A DNA stretch of 64,000 nt, taken from positions 1,116,001-1,180,000 of the forward strand of contig NC_018178.1 in the NCBI RefSeq assembly GCF_000279145.1, given 5' to 3'. The notes beneath the pieces are model-generated. The model saw nothing but the letters and a program-made list of their open reading frames with translations, was not told the DNA's origin and ran no database searches. Made by a program: the position numbers and the translations under genes. Below, piece by piece: positions 33,301-41,026 of the stretch. Within the stretch, counting starts at the first letter, position 1. Each line of letters starts with the position of its first letter. This stretch comes from Melioribacter roseus P3M-2. Its GTDB lineage: Bacteria; Bacteroidota; Ignavibacteria; Ignavibacteriales; Melioribacteraceae.

Positions 33301-33963
33301 CATATCCTGGTCTTCCAGATACGATCCATCGCACCATCTTAATACTTTTACCGCCAATATATTTTTCCCTTTCGATACTTTATCCGTAATGTCGAATTCC
33401 GCGGGAGTCATACCGTCTTCATGATACCCGAGGTATTTGTCGTTGAGCCAGAAGAATGCGGCGGATTTGACGCCTTCGAATCGCAGGTATATTTTTTTAT
33501 CATTCAGCCACCGATTAGGCAGCTCGAAGCTGCGTTTATAAAGACCGGTGGGATTAATACTGTCGGGCACATTTGGCGGATCGTACGGTTCGAATTCCAT
33601 TGGCACATTGCGATACATAAGATAACCGAAGCCTTCGGTTTGCCAGTTCGAAGGCACGTTGATGTCGTTCCAATCCGAGCAATTAAAATCTTTCTTATAA
33701 AAGTCGTTCGGTGAAGCCTGAGGATTAACGAACCATTTAAATTTCCAGTTGCCGTTGAGACTCAGAACAAGATTCGAATTTTCTTTATAGTAACGAAGAG
33801 CCGAGTCTACATTGTCAAAAGGGAGAACCAACGCCGCATGAGGTTCGGTATTTTCGCTGAAGCGGCGGGGATTTTCGATATAATCGTCAAGAGAAATTTG
33901 AGCCGAGAGAGTAAGTATAGGCAGCAAAAAGAGAATTAGAATCCTGTTCATATAAATCCTCAT
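30325..33963 (-). CDS. GH2 beta-galactosidase with a LamG-type domain inserted after the catalytic barrel
   Basis: The 1212-residue protein has a signal peptide (about 1-21) and the LacZ five-domain plan. SVAIWSTGNECGLD carries the acid/base Glu475 and [15 protein letters not shown] the nucleophile Glu540. Between WDWIDQGLF (about 571-579) and ITSDRKPQPE (about 793-802) there are about 190 extra residues forming a LamG/concanavalin-like sandwich (ALELSGLDDWVEVYDD, FVTKAMQYGLIQL, YDGSSMKLYIDNKLAAE, LLWLKFDEI). Canonical LacZ has none here. The insert is probably a carbohydrate-binding module close to the active site. The gene is monocistronic with its own LacI-type operator upstream. It has no T9SS tail. 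Confidence 0.9.
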   Translation of the reverse strand: MRIYMNRILILFLLPILTLSAQISLDDYIENPRRFSENTEPHAALVLPFDNVDSALRYYKENSNLVLSLNGNWKFKWFVNPQASPNDFYKKDFNCSDWNDINVPSNWQTEGFGYLMYRNVPMEFEPYDPPNVPDSINPTGLYKRSFELPNRWLNDKKIYLRFEGVKSAAFFWLNDKYLGYHEDGMTPAEFDITDKVSKGKNILAVKVLRWCDGSYLEDQDMFRFSGIYRDVFIYAKSRINIRDIFIKTDLDEEYNDAVLNMNLLVKNYTGSQKVFSVRYSLYDRDKNVVAKNVSEKYTLGSELNISLEAKVKNPHKWSDERPYLYTLIVELLDAEGNPVEITSKRVGFRKLEIKNGIALLNGVPVYFRGTNRHEHDPRKGRAVPRQNMIEEIKLLKRFNFNAVRTSHYPNSPDWYDLCDEYGILLMDEVNAECHYTEYVFPSREDYFDAFMDRFIAMVQRDKNHPSVAIWSTGNECGLDKPHYAMAEYIKKYDPTRFLMHQSNWPDGEAPYVDIIGPRYPTPAGLRTIGQKSDKPVVMGEYAHAMGNSLGNYDEFWETIYELPALQGGFVWDWIDQGLFVKEKYVKDYSGNDIQCGIMGRPKLVEGENNKALELSGLDDWVEVYDDPVLDLKSKDLEIEVTLMPRRFYSENPFVTKAMQYGLIQLNADTIAFYVNDYKNLLKAKAPSDWYNKWHNIKASYDGSSMKLYIDNKLAAEKSYNAAIRSKPYPVNIGRDAFKHTDQHLGWISNYVYDEVKISSKGKSLLWLKFDEIIDGGEEYLTFGISPFCINGMITSDRKPQPELWQAKKSMSPIRFYAVDAGKGIFRAVNKYGFTNLNEFDTEWILYRDNKVINSGKLNLDVPPQKEKIFELPVGDVDSQSDYVLELSCRLKESAFYAGKGFEITFEQFILNEKPIEFDRYLSASSAGKVNYKEENEKVIVETGDNSFVFDKATGNIEIENNNAVVVTGLGFNIWRAPISNEKSFWGKAEAEDWYRMGLNEYSNHPEKINVEINEDGTAVTIEAVTYTRFSYSYDLIENHFKYTFFGNGKLLIDHNISPLGRFDVSWLPAMGLKFEVPNNFEQLTFYGRGPHENYGDRKTGQRLGIHELRVSEIEQPYLEPQEYGNFSDVRWFELKYGSDAVKVTSVLPVGFSVVPYNNLDRAEYLYQLKKGDNYRVRIDYKPVSVGDTPNPVMPRYRIYPSEYRGRLLIEIR

Positions 33964-34008
33964 TTAAGTTATAAAGTAAAAAAATCAAAGAAGGGATAAG
34001 AATCTGCA

Positions 34009-34051
34009 ATTGCAAACGTTTGCAATCTACGCCTTTCCTTTTTTTTGTCAA
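34009..34051 (-). promoter_or_regulatory. Promoter with 18-bp perfect LacI-family operator, GH2 gene
   Basis: On the minus strand a -35 TTGACA (34051-34046) is followed after 16 bases by a weak -10 TAGATT (34029-34024). It overlaps an 18-bp perfect palindrome, ATTGCAAAC/GTTTGCAAT (34009-34026). The core is identical to the one upstream of the TonB receptor, so both genes are probably controlled by the same regulator. Confidence 0.82.
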
Positions 34052-34076
34052 GTTAATTTTTCTCTATTCACCCTTT

Positions 34077-35207
34077 TTAAGGCATAAATTCGGAAAAGAA
34101 CCCCTTTTCGATCAATCCCTCGAATGTCATATTTACAAAACGTACTTTCTCCGCCAGTGATTTGTAATTCAGCTCCAGCGATTCCTTCTTTTTCGGATTA
34201 ATTACAATTAATTCCGCCCCCGGTCTGATATTTTTTTTGAAAAGCGCTTTTATATGCAAATCGCTTTCCGACAGCGAATAGCCGATAAATACAATCTTAT
34301 CTGCCGCCCTGATCTCTTTGGAAGCCTCCACCAACAATTGCGAAATCACCGGATGATGCAACGATTTCAAGTATGAAGGCGGCATTATTAACGTCTCGAA
34401 ATCGGTACCGTCTATCGGACATCGATATTCGTATTCCACCTTGTCGGGATGCGTATAACCCAAAAACTTTCCGCGGTTCAAATCGATCTTTCGATCCCAC
34501 GTGGTCAATAACGTCTGATTGCAACAACTGCAGTACTTCCAGTTGAGACTTCCGTGCAGTTTTATGATTTTAAATGCTTTCGGCTCTATCGATTCCTCCA
34601 GCAGAAGCGGCTCGCGCGGATTTATCCAGTAATGATACTCTTTTAATTGCGGGATCTTTTCGTAATTCATGAAATGCATACAATAATCGAGATAAAAATT
34701 TTTGTTGAAGAAAGACTCGTTCTCGTCGTTGGTTTCGAATGCCTGTTCGAGCAAAGTGTCGTAATTCAATGTAATTATCGAAGAATTCGGGACGTTGTCT
34801 ACAATGTTTTTCCAGAAGAGATGATAATAGTGGCTTTTCTTGTCCGTGTTGAGATTAACTATATAATGTATCAGCTTTATCAGATATTCGCGGATTTCCC
34901 GTATTCGCGCAACGTTATATTTGCTGTTTAAACTCTCGTTGTGTTGAATAAAATAATCGATGAATCCGAAAACGGCTTCGAGCCTGGGATAAAGGTTCAG
35001 CTCTCTGTCGAATTGAAAATTTTCTTCAATGAATTCGATTACAACTTTTCCGATGGTTGAATTACGGATTTCGTCGAGTGCGGGATTCAAAATTTGAGGC
35101 AGGAGTTCTTTTTGAAGCGGCACGCCGTCAGGATTCGACGCTCCGGCTCCCAGTACAAATACAACATCCCTTCCGGGCGGATATTTAATAAATTTTTCTA
35201 CCAGCAT
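34077..35207 (-). CDS. SIR2-like domain protein
   Basis: The 376-residue protein has no signal peptide and should be cytoplasmic. SIR2-fold markers are VFVLGAGASNPDGVP (16-30, NAD-binding Gly loop), TLNYDTLLEQA (146-156), IKLHGSLNWKYC with the candidate catalytic His218, and IVFIGYSLSESDLHIKA (305-321). Cysteines 226, 228, 229 and 263 may bind zinc. This is the SIR2_2-type family seen both as deacetylase-like proteins and as NAD-consuming effectors of antiphage systems. No partner defence gene is adjacent, and the next gene is an aldo/keto reductase 18 bp upstream, so a metabolic or a stand-alone defence role cannot be decided from sequence. Confidence 0.75.
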   Translation of the reverse strand: MLVEKFIKYPPGRDVVFVLGAGASNPDGVPLQKELLPQILNPALDEIRNSTIGKVVIEFIEENFQFDRELNLYPRLEAVFGFIDYFIQHNESLNSKYNVARIREIREYLIKLIHYIVNLNTDKKSHYYHLFWKNIVDNVPNSSIITLNYDTLLEQAFETNDENESFFNKNFYLDYCMHFMNYEKIPQLKEYHYWINPREPLLLEESIEPKAFKIIKLHGSLNWKYCSCCNQTLLTTWDRKIDLNRGKFLGYTHPDKVEYEYRCPIDGTDFETLIMPPSYLKSLHHPVISQLLVEASKEIRAADKIVFIGYSLSESDLHIKALFKKNIRPGAELIVINPKKKESLELNYKSLAEKVRFVNMTFEGLIEKGFFSEFMP

Positions 35208-35225
35208 TGCAAAACGTCCTTTTGG

Positions 35226-36209
35226 CTACCAGCGATGGTGAACATAATTATAAATATACTTTTCGTAAATCTCTTTTATATTCGACATAATTTCATCCGG
35301 AAGCTGGGGAAGATCTCCCGAGGCGAAATTGTCTAAAGCCTGTTTTTCGCTTTTTGCTCCCGGTATGGCGCAAGTAACCGCATCGTTCATCAAAATCCAC
35401 CTCAATGCAAATTGAGCCATGGTCATTCCGGAAGGACAAACCGATTTCAATTCTTCTACCGCTTTTAATCCAACTTCGTAATCGATGCCAGCAAATGTTT
35501 CTCCTTTGTCGAAAGATTCGCCGTGACGGTTGAACGCCCTGTGGTCGTCGGGTTCGAATTTTGTATCCGGCTTCATTTTGCCGGTTAAAAGTCCGGATGC
35601 GAGGGGAACGCGGGCGAGTATTCCGACTTTCTTTTTTTTAGCCAGTTCGAAAAACAGTTCAGCCGGACGCTGCCTGAACATATTATAAATTATCTGAACG
35701 GACTGAACATTCGGATATTCGATTGCTTTAATTCCTTCTTCGACTTTCTCTACGCTTACTCCGTAATACTTAATTTTCCCCTCTTTAACGAGATCGTCGA
35801 GTATATCGAATACTTCGGGCATATAATATACGGGCGTCGGAGGACAGTGAAGTTGCAACAAATCGATCGAATCGGTCTCGAGATTTTTAAGACTTCTCTC
35901 CACGAACGAAGTCAAATTTTGCCGGTTATAGCCTTCGACTGTATGCGGTTCGAGACGCCTGCCGGCTTTGGTCGCTATATAAATTTTGTCTTTGTATTCC
36001 TTCCTCAGTTTGGCGAGCAATCGTTCGCTGCGACCGTCGCCATAGACGTCGGCCGTATCAAAAAAATTAACTCCCATATCGACAGCTTTATGGAGCGCTT
36101 TGATCGAATCGTTGTCGTCTACTTTTCCCCACGAACCGCCGATAGCCCATGCGCCAAAACTTACTTCGGAGACTTTCCAGCCCGTACGTCCGAGTTCTCT
36201 GTATCTCAT
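35226..36209 (-). CDS. Aldo/keto reductase
   Basis: I place the start at ATG 36209 (MRYRELGRTGWKVSEV), preceded by GGGGGAAG, rather than at the in-frame TTG seven codons upstream; this gives 327 residues. The AKR signature is clear: FGAWAIGG, Asp-Tyr pair in FFDTADVYGDGRSE, Lys in IATKAGRR, and His in LLQLHCPP complete the catalytic tetrad. It is an NADPH-dependent oxidoreductase of the YghZ/general stress or sugar-aldehyde type; the substrate is unknown. It lies 17 bp after the SDR gene and is probably cotranscribed with it and the SIR2-like gene. Confidence 0.88.
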   Translation of the reverse strand: MRYRELGRTGWKVSEVSFGAWAIGGSWGKVDDNDSIKALHKAVDMGVNFFDTADVYGDGRSERLLAKLRKEYKDKIYIATKAGRRLEPHTVEGYNRQNLTSFVERSLKNLETDSIDLLQLHCPPTPVYYMPEVFDILDDLVKEGKIKYYGVSVEKVEEGIKAIEYPNVQSVQIIYNMFRQRPAELFFELAKKKKVGILARVPLASGLLTGKMKPDTKFEPDDHRAFNRHGESFDKGETFAGIDYEVGLKAVEELKSVCPSGMTMAQFALRWILMNDAVTCAIPGAKSEKQALDNFASGDLPQLPDEIMSNIKEIYEKYIYNYVHHRW

Positions 36210-36226
36210 ACTTCCCCCAATATTTA

Positions 36227-36967
36227 TCAAACATTAATTTTGGTCGTTAAAAATTCATACAAACCCGCCGGCAATATACCGACAAATTTAGACATTAATA
36301 CCGTAGGCAACGGAAATTGTATAATTCTTTTTTCTTTTTCAATTCCTTTAACTATTATTTCGGCAGCTTTGACGGGTTCGATAAGAAACGGCATTTTAAA
36401 TTCGTTTTTGTCGGTCATCGGAGTTCTAACGAAACCGGGTTTAATGGTAATCACTTTAACGCCGTATGGTTTCAGTTCTACTCTCAGACCTTCGAGCATA
36501 ATCGTGGCTGCGGCTTTGCTGGCGCAGTAGAAACCGCTACCCGAATAGCCGCGATTATCCGCCAGACTCGACACGCCGGCAATTACTCCTTCCCTTCTTT
36601 TAATAAAATCAGGCAGCAATTTTTCTATCCAATAAACCATACCGAGCAGATTAACCGAAAACGTTTCTTCCGCATATTGCGAATTATATTCCCCGACGGT
36701 CATTCTGTGCCCGACGCCGGAATTTAAAATAGCGATATCGATTTTTCCGAATTTTTCGATTGCGGTATTATACGCCGCGTTCACTTCTTCTTTTCTGGAG
36801 ACATCGCATTTTAATTTCAGAATATTACCGCCGTCTAAATCGAGTCGTTCGATATTTCGCGAGCAAAGAATAAGTCTGCAGTTTTTGAGCGTCAGTTTTT
36901 CAGCCAGAGCTTTTCCTATTCCGCTCGAAGCTCCGGTAATCAATACGATTTTGTCCTCGAATGTCAT
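36227..36967 (-). CDS. Short-chain dehydrogenase/reductase (SDR)
   Basis: The 246-residue Rossmann protein has the NAD(P)-binding motif TGASSGIGKALAE (about 11-23), NSG in place of NNAG (about 82-84), and the catalytic Tyr-x-x-x-Lys as YCASK with an upstream Ser. The C-terminus is hydrophobic (VLMSKFVGILPAGLYEF), which suggests membrane association as in other classical SDRs of this group. It is the first gene of a three-gene minus-strand group with the aldo/keto reductase and the SIR2-like protein. Substrate is unknown. Confidence 0.85.
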   Translation of the reverse strand: MTFEDKIVLITGASSGIGKALAEKLTLKNCRLILCSRNIERLDLDGGNILKLKCDVSRKEEVNAAYNTAIEKFGKIDIAILNSGVGHRMTVGEYNSQYAEETFSVNLLGMVYWIEKLLPDFIKRREGVIAGVSSLADNRGYSGSGFYCASKAAATIMLEGLRVELKPYGVKVITIKPGFVRTPMTDKNEFKMPFLIEPVKAAEIIVKGIEKEKRIIQFPLPTVLMSKFVGILPAGLYEFLTTKINV

Positions 36968-36995
36968 TTCGATTTTTTTATCGAAAGATAAGAAT

Positions 36996-39248
36996 TTACG
37001 GCGATATTATTCGACGAAAGAATGAAAATATAAATTCAGATTTGCAGCATAAAACCGAAGACGAGCATACGCCTTCCGAAATAACTTTCGATTTCTTTTT
37101 TTGTCCGTAATCGAACAAGTAACTGTATCCGAATAAGTTTTTGAAGCCGAATATATTCAGAGCTTCCGCATAAACGACAAGATAATACTTATTAAAGAGC
37201 ATATTGTAATAAGTCAATCTCAGATCGATTCGTTTATAGTCGGGAAAGCGGACTGAATTATCGGCTCCGTAAACCGGTTCGTAGATGTCGTATTTTTCCT
37301 TATAGACAGCTCCCACAACGGGAGTGTATGGTCTGCCGGTTGCGTATCTGCAGGTAAATCCCAACTGGAAATAATCCGACAGAGTAAATTTCATAACCAG
37401 ATTCAAATTGTGCGTAATATCGTAAGAACTGCGCGTTAAATTCTCGAAATCGATCCATTTTCTTTTTGTGTCGATATAACCGTACGAAATCCAGCCTGTA
37501 ATTCCGTACGGAAAAATCCCTTTGTATATCAAATCGATCCCTTTTGCAAATCCGTATCCTGAATTGTCATAATTAGCAAAATCGTTTTCAGCAGGAAGGT
37601 CGTCGTAATCTTTGTAATAAAATTCCATGCGCAGGGAATTGTTGTCGTCCGGCGTAAATTCATACGAGAATATATAATGTTTTGCTCTCATCGGTTTCAG
37701 ATCGGGATTACCGTCGTTCGGATTCAAGAGCCGGGGATCGGGCATTTGCCTGAACATCCCCGCTCCGAATCGAAATGTTGTTTTCTCAGATAGTTTATAA
37801 CTGAGCGAAAATCTGGGGTCGGCCCACTCCGCATTCAATTGAAATATTTTATCGTATCGAATACCCGCTGCTGTCGATAAATTTTTTATACTGAATAAGT
37901 TTAGGTATTGAAGTTCGGTATATAATCCCGCTCTGTCGCCGTTTATTTTAGCGTCAATATTTGTGTATTCGGCGCCCGGCCTGATATCGTAATCGTAATA
38001 CGGAACCTTACCGAGATATTCTATTCTTCTCGATTCGAATTCGAAGCCGCCAAGTAATTTAACTTTTTGCGCTATCCGATATTCCGCATCGCTCCTGAAT
38101 GAAATTACATTTTCGGTTTTTTCAATATCAAGCGTTCCGATTTTCCAAAGGTTTTTGAACCGGTTGTAGCCTACCGCCGTTTTCAAAAGAAGATTTTTGA
38201 AGACCGGATTAATCGACTGTAAATTGACGAGGTAATTCGAAGAGTTGCCGTTAAAAACGCCGTTATACTCGGCTCTTTCCACATTAACGCCCTGTTTGTC
38301 GTCCGCAGCCATAACAAAAAGTTTGAGTCTCGAAGATTTCGAATATTTGACAATTGCCCCTGCGGTAAAATTCCTGGATACGGGAGCGACTGTCATCCTT
38401 TCTCTGCCGCCGTTCAACCAGAAGATCGGGTCGGTATAGCTTTGAGAAAAGTCGGCATAAATTCCTGTCGATTCGTTTTCCTGCATATAACCGTAAGACA
38501 AGTCTAAACTTGCAAGAGAGAGTCCGAAACTCCCGCCGTTATTAACGGGAAGGTCTTTCGTTTCGATGTCGAGAACGCCCGAGAGCGCATTGCCGTATTT
38601 AACGGAAAATCCTCCGCTCGAAAAGTAAACCGATTTGATGGCGCTCTGTTTCAAATTCGAAAAGAGTCCGCCGTAAGAAGATTCCAACGTATACGGATGA
38701 TAAACCGGGGTTTGATTAATCAAAGTTACGGTTTCCTGCGGGTCGCCTCCCCTTACATAAAGTTCCGCGCTTTCGGAAACGTGCGTGATTCCCGGCATCG
38801 TCTTGAGCGATTGATATAAATCCGCAGCCCCGCCGGGCGTAGTAAGCACGTCCATTCTGTTTATTACCAGTCCTTTCTCTTTTTCGGAACCGTAGGAACT
38901 CGCCGAAATAACCGTTTCCTTCAGTTCGACCTCTTTTTCTTTTAGGAAAATATTTAATTCTATTTCTCCGCTGCGAAACAATTCGATTTCCGTTTTGAAT
39001 TTTTCGTATCCGATAATGCTTGCGCTCAAGATTGCTTTGCCTCTCTTCGAAGAGACAAATTCGAAGTAGCCCGACTCGTTTGTCATAGCGCCTTCGAAAG
39101 AACCTTCGATAAATACATTCACATACGGAATCGGCTTGCCATCGGCGTCTTTTACATATCCTTTAACCGTCGTACGGCTCTGTGCATTAATATTCAAGGC
39201 TACCAATATGCAAAAGAGCGTTTTCAAAAAAACATTATTCATTCTCAT
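36996..39248 (-). CDS. TonB-dependent receptor, probable -1 frameshift near the C-terminus
   Basis: The 750-residue frame has a signal peptide (about 1-22), a carboxypeptidase-regulatory-like domain (about 24-110), a plug with MPGITHVSESAELYVRGGDP and YGGLFSN, and a long barrel. The last 35 residues, after FDYGQKKK, are Cys-rich and unlike any barrel strand. Adding one A to the A7 run (T7 on the plus strand, 37096-37102) instead gives KKEIESYFGRRMLVFGFMLQI and a stop at 37036. That is a normal C-terminal beta-strand, so the true end is probably 37036. The ligand is unknown. A TPR-protein gene overlaps its start by 14 bases, so the two form an operon. Confidence 0.82.
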   Translation of the reverse strand: MRMNNVFLKTLFCILVALNINAQSRTTVKGYVKDADGKPIPYVNVFIEGSFEGAMTNESGYFEFVSSKRGKAILSASIIGYEKFKTEIELFRSGEIELNIFLKEKEVELKETVISASSYGSEKEKGLVINRMDVLTTPGGAADLYQSLKTMPGITHVSESAELYVRGGDPQETVTLINQTPVYHPYTLESSYGGLFSNLKQSAIKSVYFSSGGFSVKYGNALSGVLDIETKDLPVNNGGSFGLSLASLDLSYGYMQENESTGIYADFSQSYTDPIFWLNGGRERMTVAPVSRNFTAGAIVKYSKSSRLKLFVMAADDKQGVNVERAEYNGVFNGNSSNYLVNLQSINPVFKNLLLKTAVGYNRFKNLWKIGTLDIEKTENVISFRSDAEYRIAQKVKLLGGFEFESRRIEYLGKVPYYDYDIRPGAEYTNIDAKINGDRAGLYTELQYLNLFSIKNLSTAAGIRYDKIFQLNAEWADPRFSLSYKLSEKTTFRFGAGMFRQMPDPRLLNPNDGNPDLKPMRAKHYIFSYEFTPDDNNSLRMEFYYKDYDDLPAENDFANYDNSGYGFAKGIDLIYKGIFPYGITGWISYGYIDTKRKWIDFENLTRSSYDITHNLNLVMKFTLSDYFQLGFTCRYATGRPYTPVVGAVYKEKYDIYEPVYGADNSVRFPDYKRIDLRLTYYNMLFNKYYLVVYAEALNIFGFKNLFGYSYLFDYGQKKKSKVISEGVCSSSVLCCKSEFIFSFFRRIISP

Positions 39249-39984
39249 ATTCCTTTATTTTTTCTTCTGCTTCAGGTATAAGCGCGTGTTTAATCCATCC
39301 GTATTCCGGCTCCGAGTTCAATGCCCTGTTGTAAGCAAAGAGAGCGGATTGTATATCTTCCAATTCAACGTATGTTCTGCCGAGCCAGGCGAGCGATTCA
39401 GCGTATCCCCACGCAGGAAGATTGCGATAATTTTCGAAGAGAAAAGTTGCTTTGCTGAAATTCTTGAGAGCTTCCTCGAAGCTGCCGCCGAACATTTTAG
39501 GAGTATTGAACTTCATCATTCCCCTGATTACGTATGAATACGGATTTTCCGGATCGATTGACTGAGCCTCGTCGAGGAGTTGATGAATTTTGGGCGAAAG
39601 CGTAACCGCGCTTATCGGATTCGTTGCAATTTTCATCATATAAATTGCAGCTTTTATTACTAGCGCGTCGGCTCTTATGTCGTCAAATTCGAGCAGCCGT
39701 TCGACATCTTTAAGAGTCGCTTCGTAATAGTTGCCGAAGACGCTTTTGTTGCCCATATTCATTTCGAGCAATTTGTAACCGAGCAGCGCGCTATAATAAG
39801 CGGCATTGTGATTCCCGCCGGTATAGGCGAGTTCATTAAATTCCGAACGAAGTTTTTCGAGATCCGACGAGTCATATCTCAAATACGCGCTTTTTGCAAG
39901 ACCGATAAGACTGTCGACGCGCTCAACCTGAGAATACAATACAGACGAAACAACTAAGACGAACAGACAAATTAATGATTTCAT
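39235..39984 (-). CDS. Exported TPR-repeat protein
   Basis: The 249-residue protein has a signal peptide (about 1-18, LYSQ) and helical repeats with TPR spacing. The clearest is PAWGYAESLAWLGRTYVELE followed by ALFAYNRALNSEPEYGW, near the C-terminus. It is probably periplasmic. A strong Shine-Dalgarno (GAGGAGGAAAA) precedes its ATG. Its 3' end overlaps the start of the TonB receptor, so it may assist that receptor or its substrate handling. No specific function was recognised. Confidence 0.7.
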   Translation of the reverse strand: MKSLICLFVLVVSSVLYSQVERVDSLIGLAKSAYLRYDSSDLEKLRSEFNELAYTGGNHNAAYYSALLGYKLLEMNMGNKSVFGNYYEATLKDVERLLEFDDIRADALVIKAAIYMMKIATNPISAVTLSPKIHQLLDEAQSIDPENPYSYVIRGMMKFNTPKMFGGSFEEALKNFSKATFLFENYRNLPAWGYAESLAWLGRTYVELEDIQSALFAYNRALNSEPEYGWIKHALIPEAEEKIKEYENE

Positions 39985-40037
39985 TTTTCCTCCTCAAAGT
40001 ACTTTAAAAAATAAAGCAGTTAAACAAAAAATTTTTT

Positions 40038-40352
40038 CTACTTCTTTCCTATTATTTTTTCCAGTTGTTCTATATATGCTTCGAATGCTTTTCTTCCTTT
40101 AGCTGTCAATTTATACGTGGTTTTCGGTTTCCGGTCGATAAATTCTTTTTTCGAGCTGATATATCCGGAGTCTTCGAGTTTTCTCAGATGAACGCTCAGA
40201 TTGCCGTCGGTGGCTTTTACTTTTTCCTTGAGAAAATTGAATTCCGCTTCTTCCAGTCCGATCAAAACCGACATAATCGCAAGGCGAATTCGGGAATGAA
40301 TAACTTCGTCGAGCTTTTGATAATTAAAATCTTTTCCGGATTTATCGGTCAA
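40038..40352 (-). CDS. Winged-helix transcriptional regulator (HTH_34 type)
   Basis: The 104-residue protein is read from TTG at 40352; it overlaps the upstream membrane-protein gene by 11 bases. The fold is a MarR/ArsR-like winged helix: RIRLAIMSVLIGLEEAEFNFLKEK, the recognition segment DGNLSVHLRKLEDSGYISSKKEF and a wing with KTTYKLTAKGRKAFEAY. Such small regulators are often encoded with the membrane protein they control. A palindrome on the promoter of this operon (40962-40982) is a good candidate for its operator, which would make it autoregulatory. Confidence 0.82.
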   Translation of the reverse strand: MTDKSGKDFNYQKLDEVIHSRIRLAIMSVLIGLEEAEFNFLKEKVKATDGNLSVHLRKLEDSGYISSKKEFIDRKPKTTYKLTAKGRKAFEAYIEQLEKIIGKK

Positions 40353-40943
40353 TCCTGCTCTCCATCTCCTTTTTATACTTTTTGTAGATTACAATTCCCG
40401 GCACGGTTTGAAACGCCAACATCATCAAAGCCATCAAGAGGAGCTGCATTTCCGAGTGAATAAAGAAAAGAATCAGCGCGCCGCACCACCAGCCTGCGGA
40501 AACGTTGGTCAGCCATTTACTCTCGAGAATTTTTCCCGTCACCATATATCCGATTCCCATAATTACGGACAAAAGCGGATTGATCGACATCGGATTAATA
40601 TTTCCCGAGAGCGTGCCGACAAAACCTATTAAAGTCATACTGATCCCCGCGGCGAGCCAAACCGAAGAAATCAATTTTCCGGCGTATGTTTTCGGAAAAC
40701 TCTTTTCGTTTTTCTTTTGTTATAAAATGAATAGAGCCAGCCCGCGGGAATAAGCACGACCCATACATAAAAATAGTTGAAATAAATGTGCAATTTAATC
40801 GGGATATACATCGCCAGCATACCCACAATTACAAGCGCGCCCCAGAAGATGTAATCCTTGCCGTTATAAACCACTTCCCTTTTTGTTTCTTCGATTACTT
40901 TTCTGATAAACCGAATATCCTCTAACGCCCTGTTGCCGTCCAC
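40342..40943 (-). CDS. Membrane protein of about 200 residues, split in two by an apparent -1 frameshift
   Basis: Two overlapping frames are present: GTG 40943 to 40671 (90 residues, strong AGGAGGAG ribosome site) and a frame ending at 40342 whose first available start is only a TTG at 40674. Read backwards, the second frame continues past that TTG as KKNEKSFPKTYAGK. One extra A in the A-runs at 40709-40718 (plus-strand T-runs) joins the two into a single protein. That protein has a soluble helix, about two TM helices (FWGALVIVGMLAMYIPI, FYVWVVLIPAGWLYSFY) and then three to four more. This matches the usual partner of HTH_34 regulators. Function is unknown. Confidence 0.72.
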
Positions 40944-40961
40944 GCCTCCTCCTATTACAAA

Positions 40962-41011
40962 GTGCTTTGTTTTTCAAAGCACAAATTAAGCGAACTTTTC
41001 CTCTTTGTCAA
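40962..41011 (-). promoter_or_regulatory. Promoter and palindromic operator of the membrane-protein/regulator operon
   Basis: Minus strand: -35 TTGACA (41011-41006), 17-base spacer, -10 TAATTT (40988-40983), then the inverted repeat GTGCTTTG-N5-CAAAGCAC (40982-40962). It is laid out exactly like the LacI-type promoter at 30210-30250 but with a different operator. The repeat is placed to block initiation and is probably bound by the winged-helix regulator encoded in the same operon. Confidence 0.75.
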
Positions 41012-41026
41012 GCATATTTTTTTTAA

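Noticed and set aside
34077-36967. A multi-gene antiphage system around the SIR2-like protein
   Set aside because: The neighbours are ordinary oxidoreductases with no TIR, Argonaute, helicase or nuclease partner.
40342-40674. A separate 110-residue membrane-protein gene starting at TTG 40674
   Set aside because: The frame is open and protein-like well upstream of that TTG and joins the preceding frame by one base, so it is treated as part of one gene.
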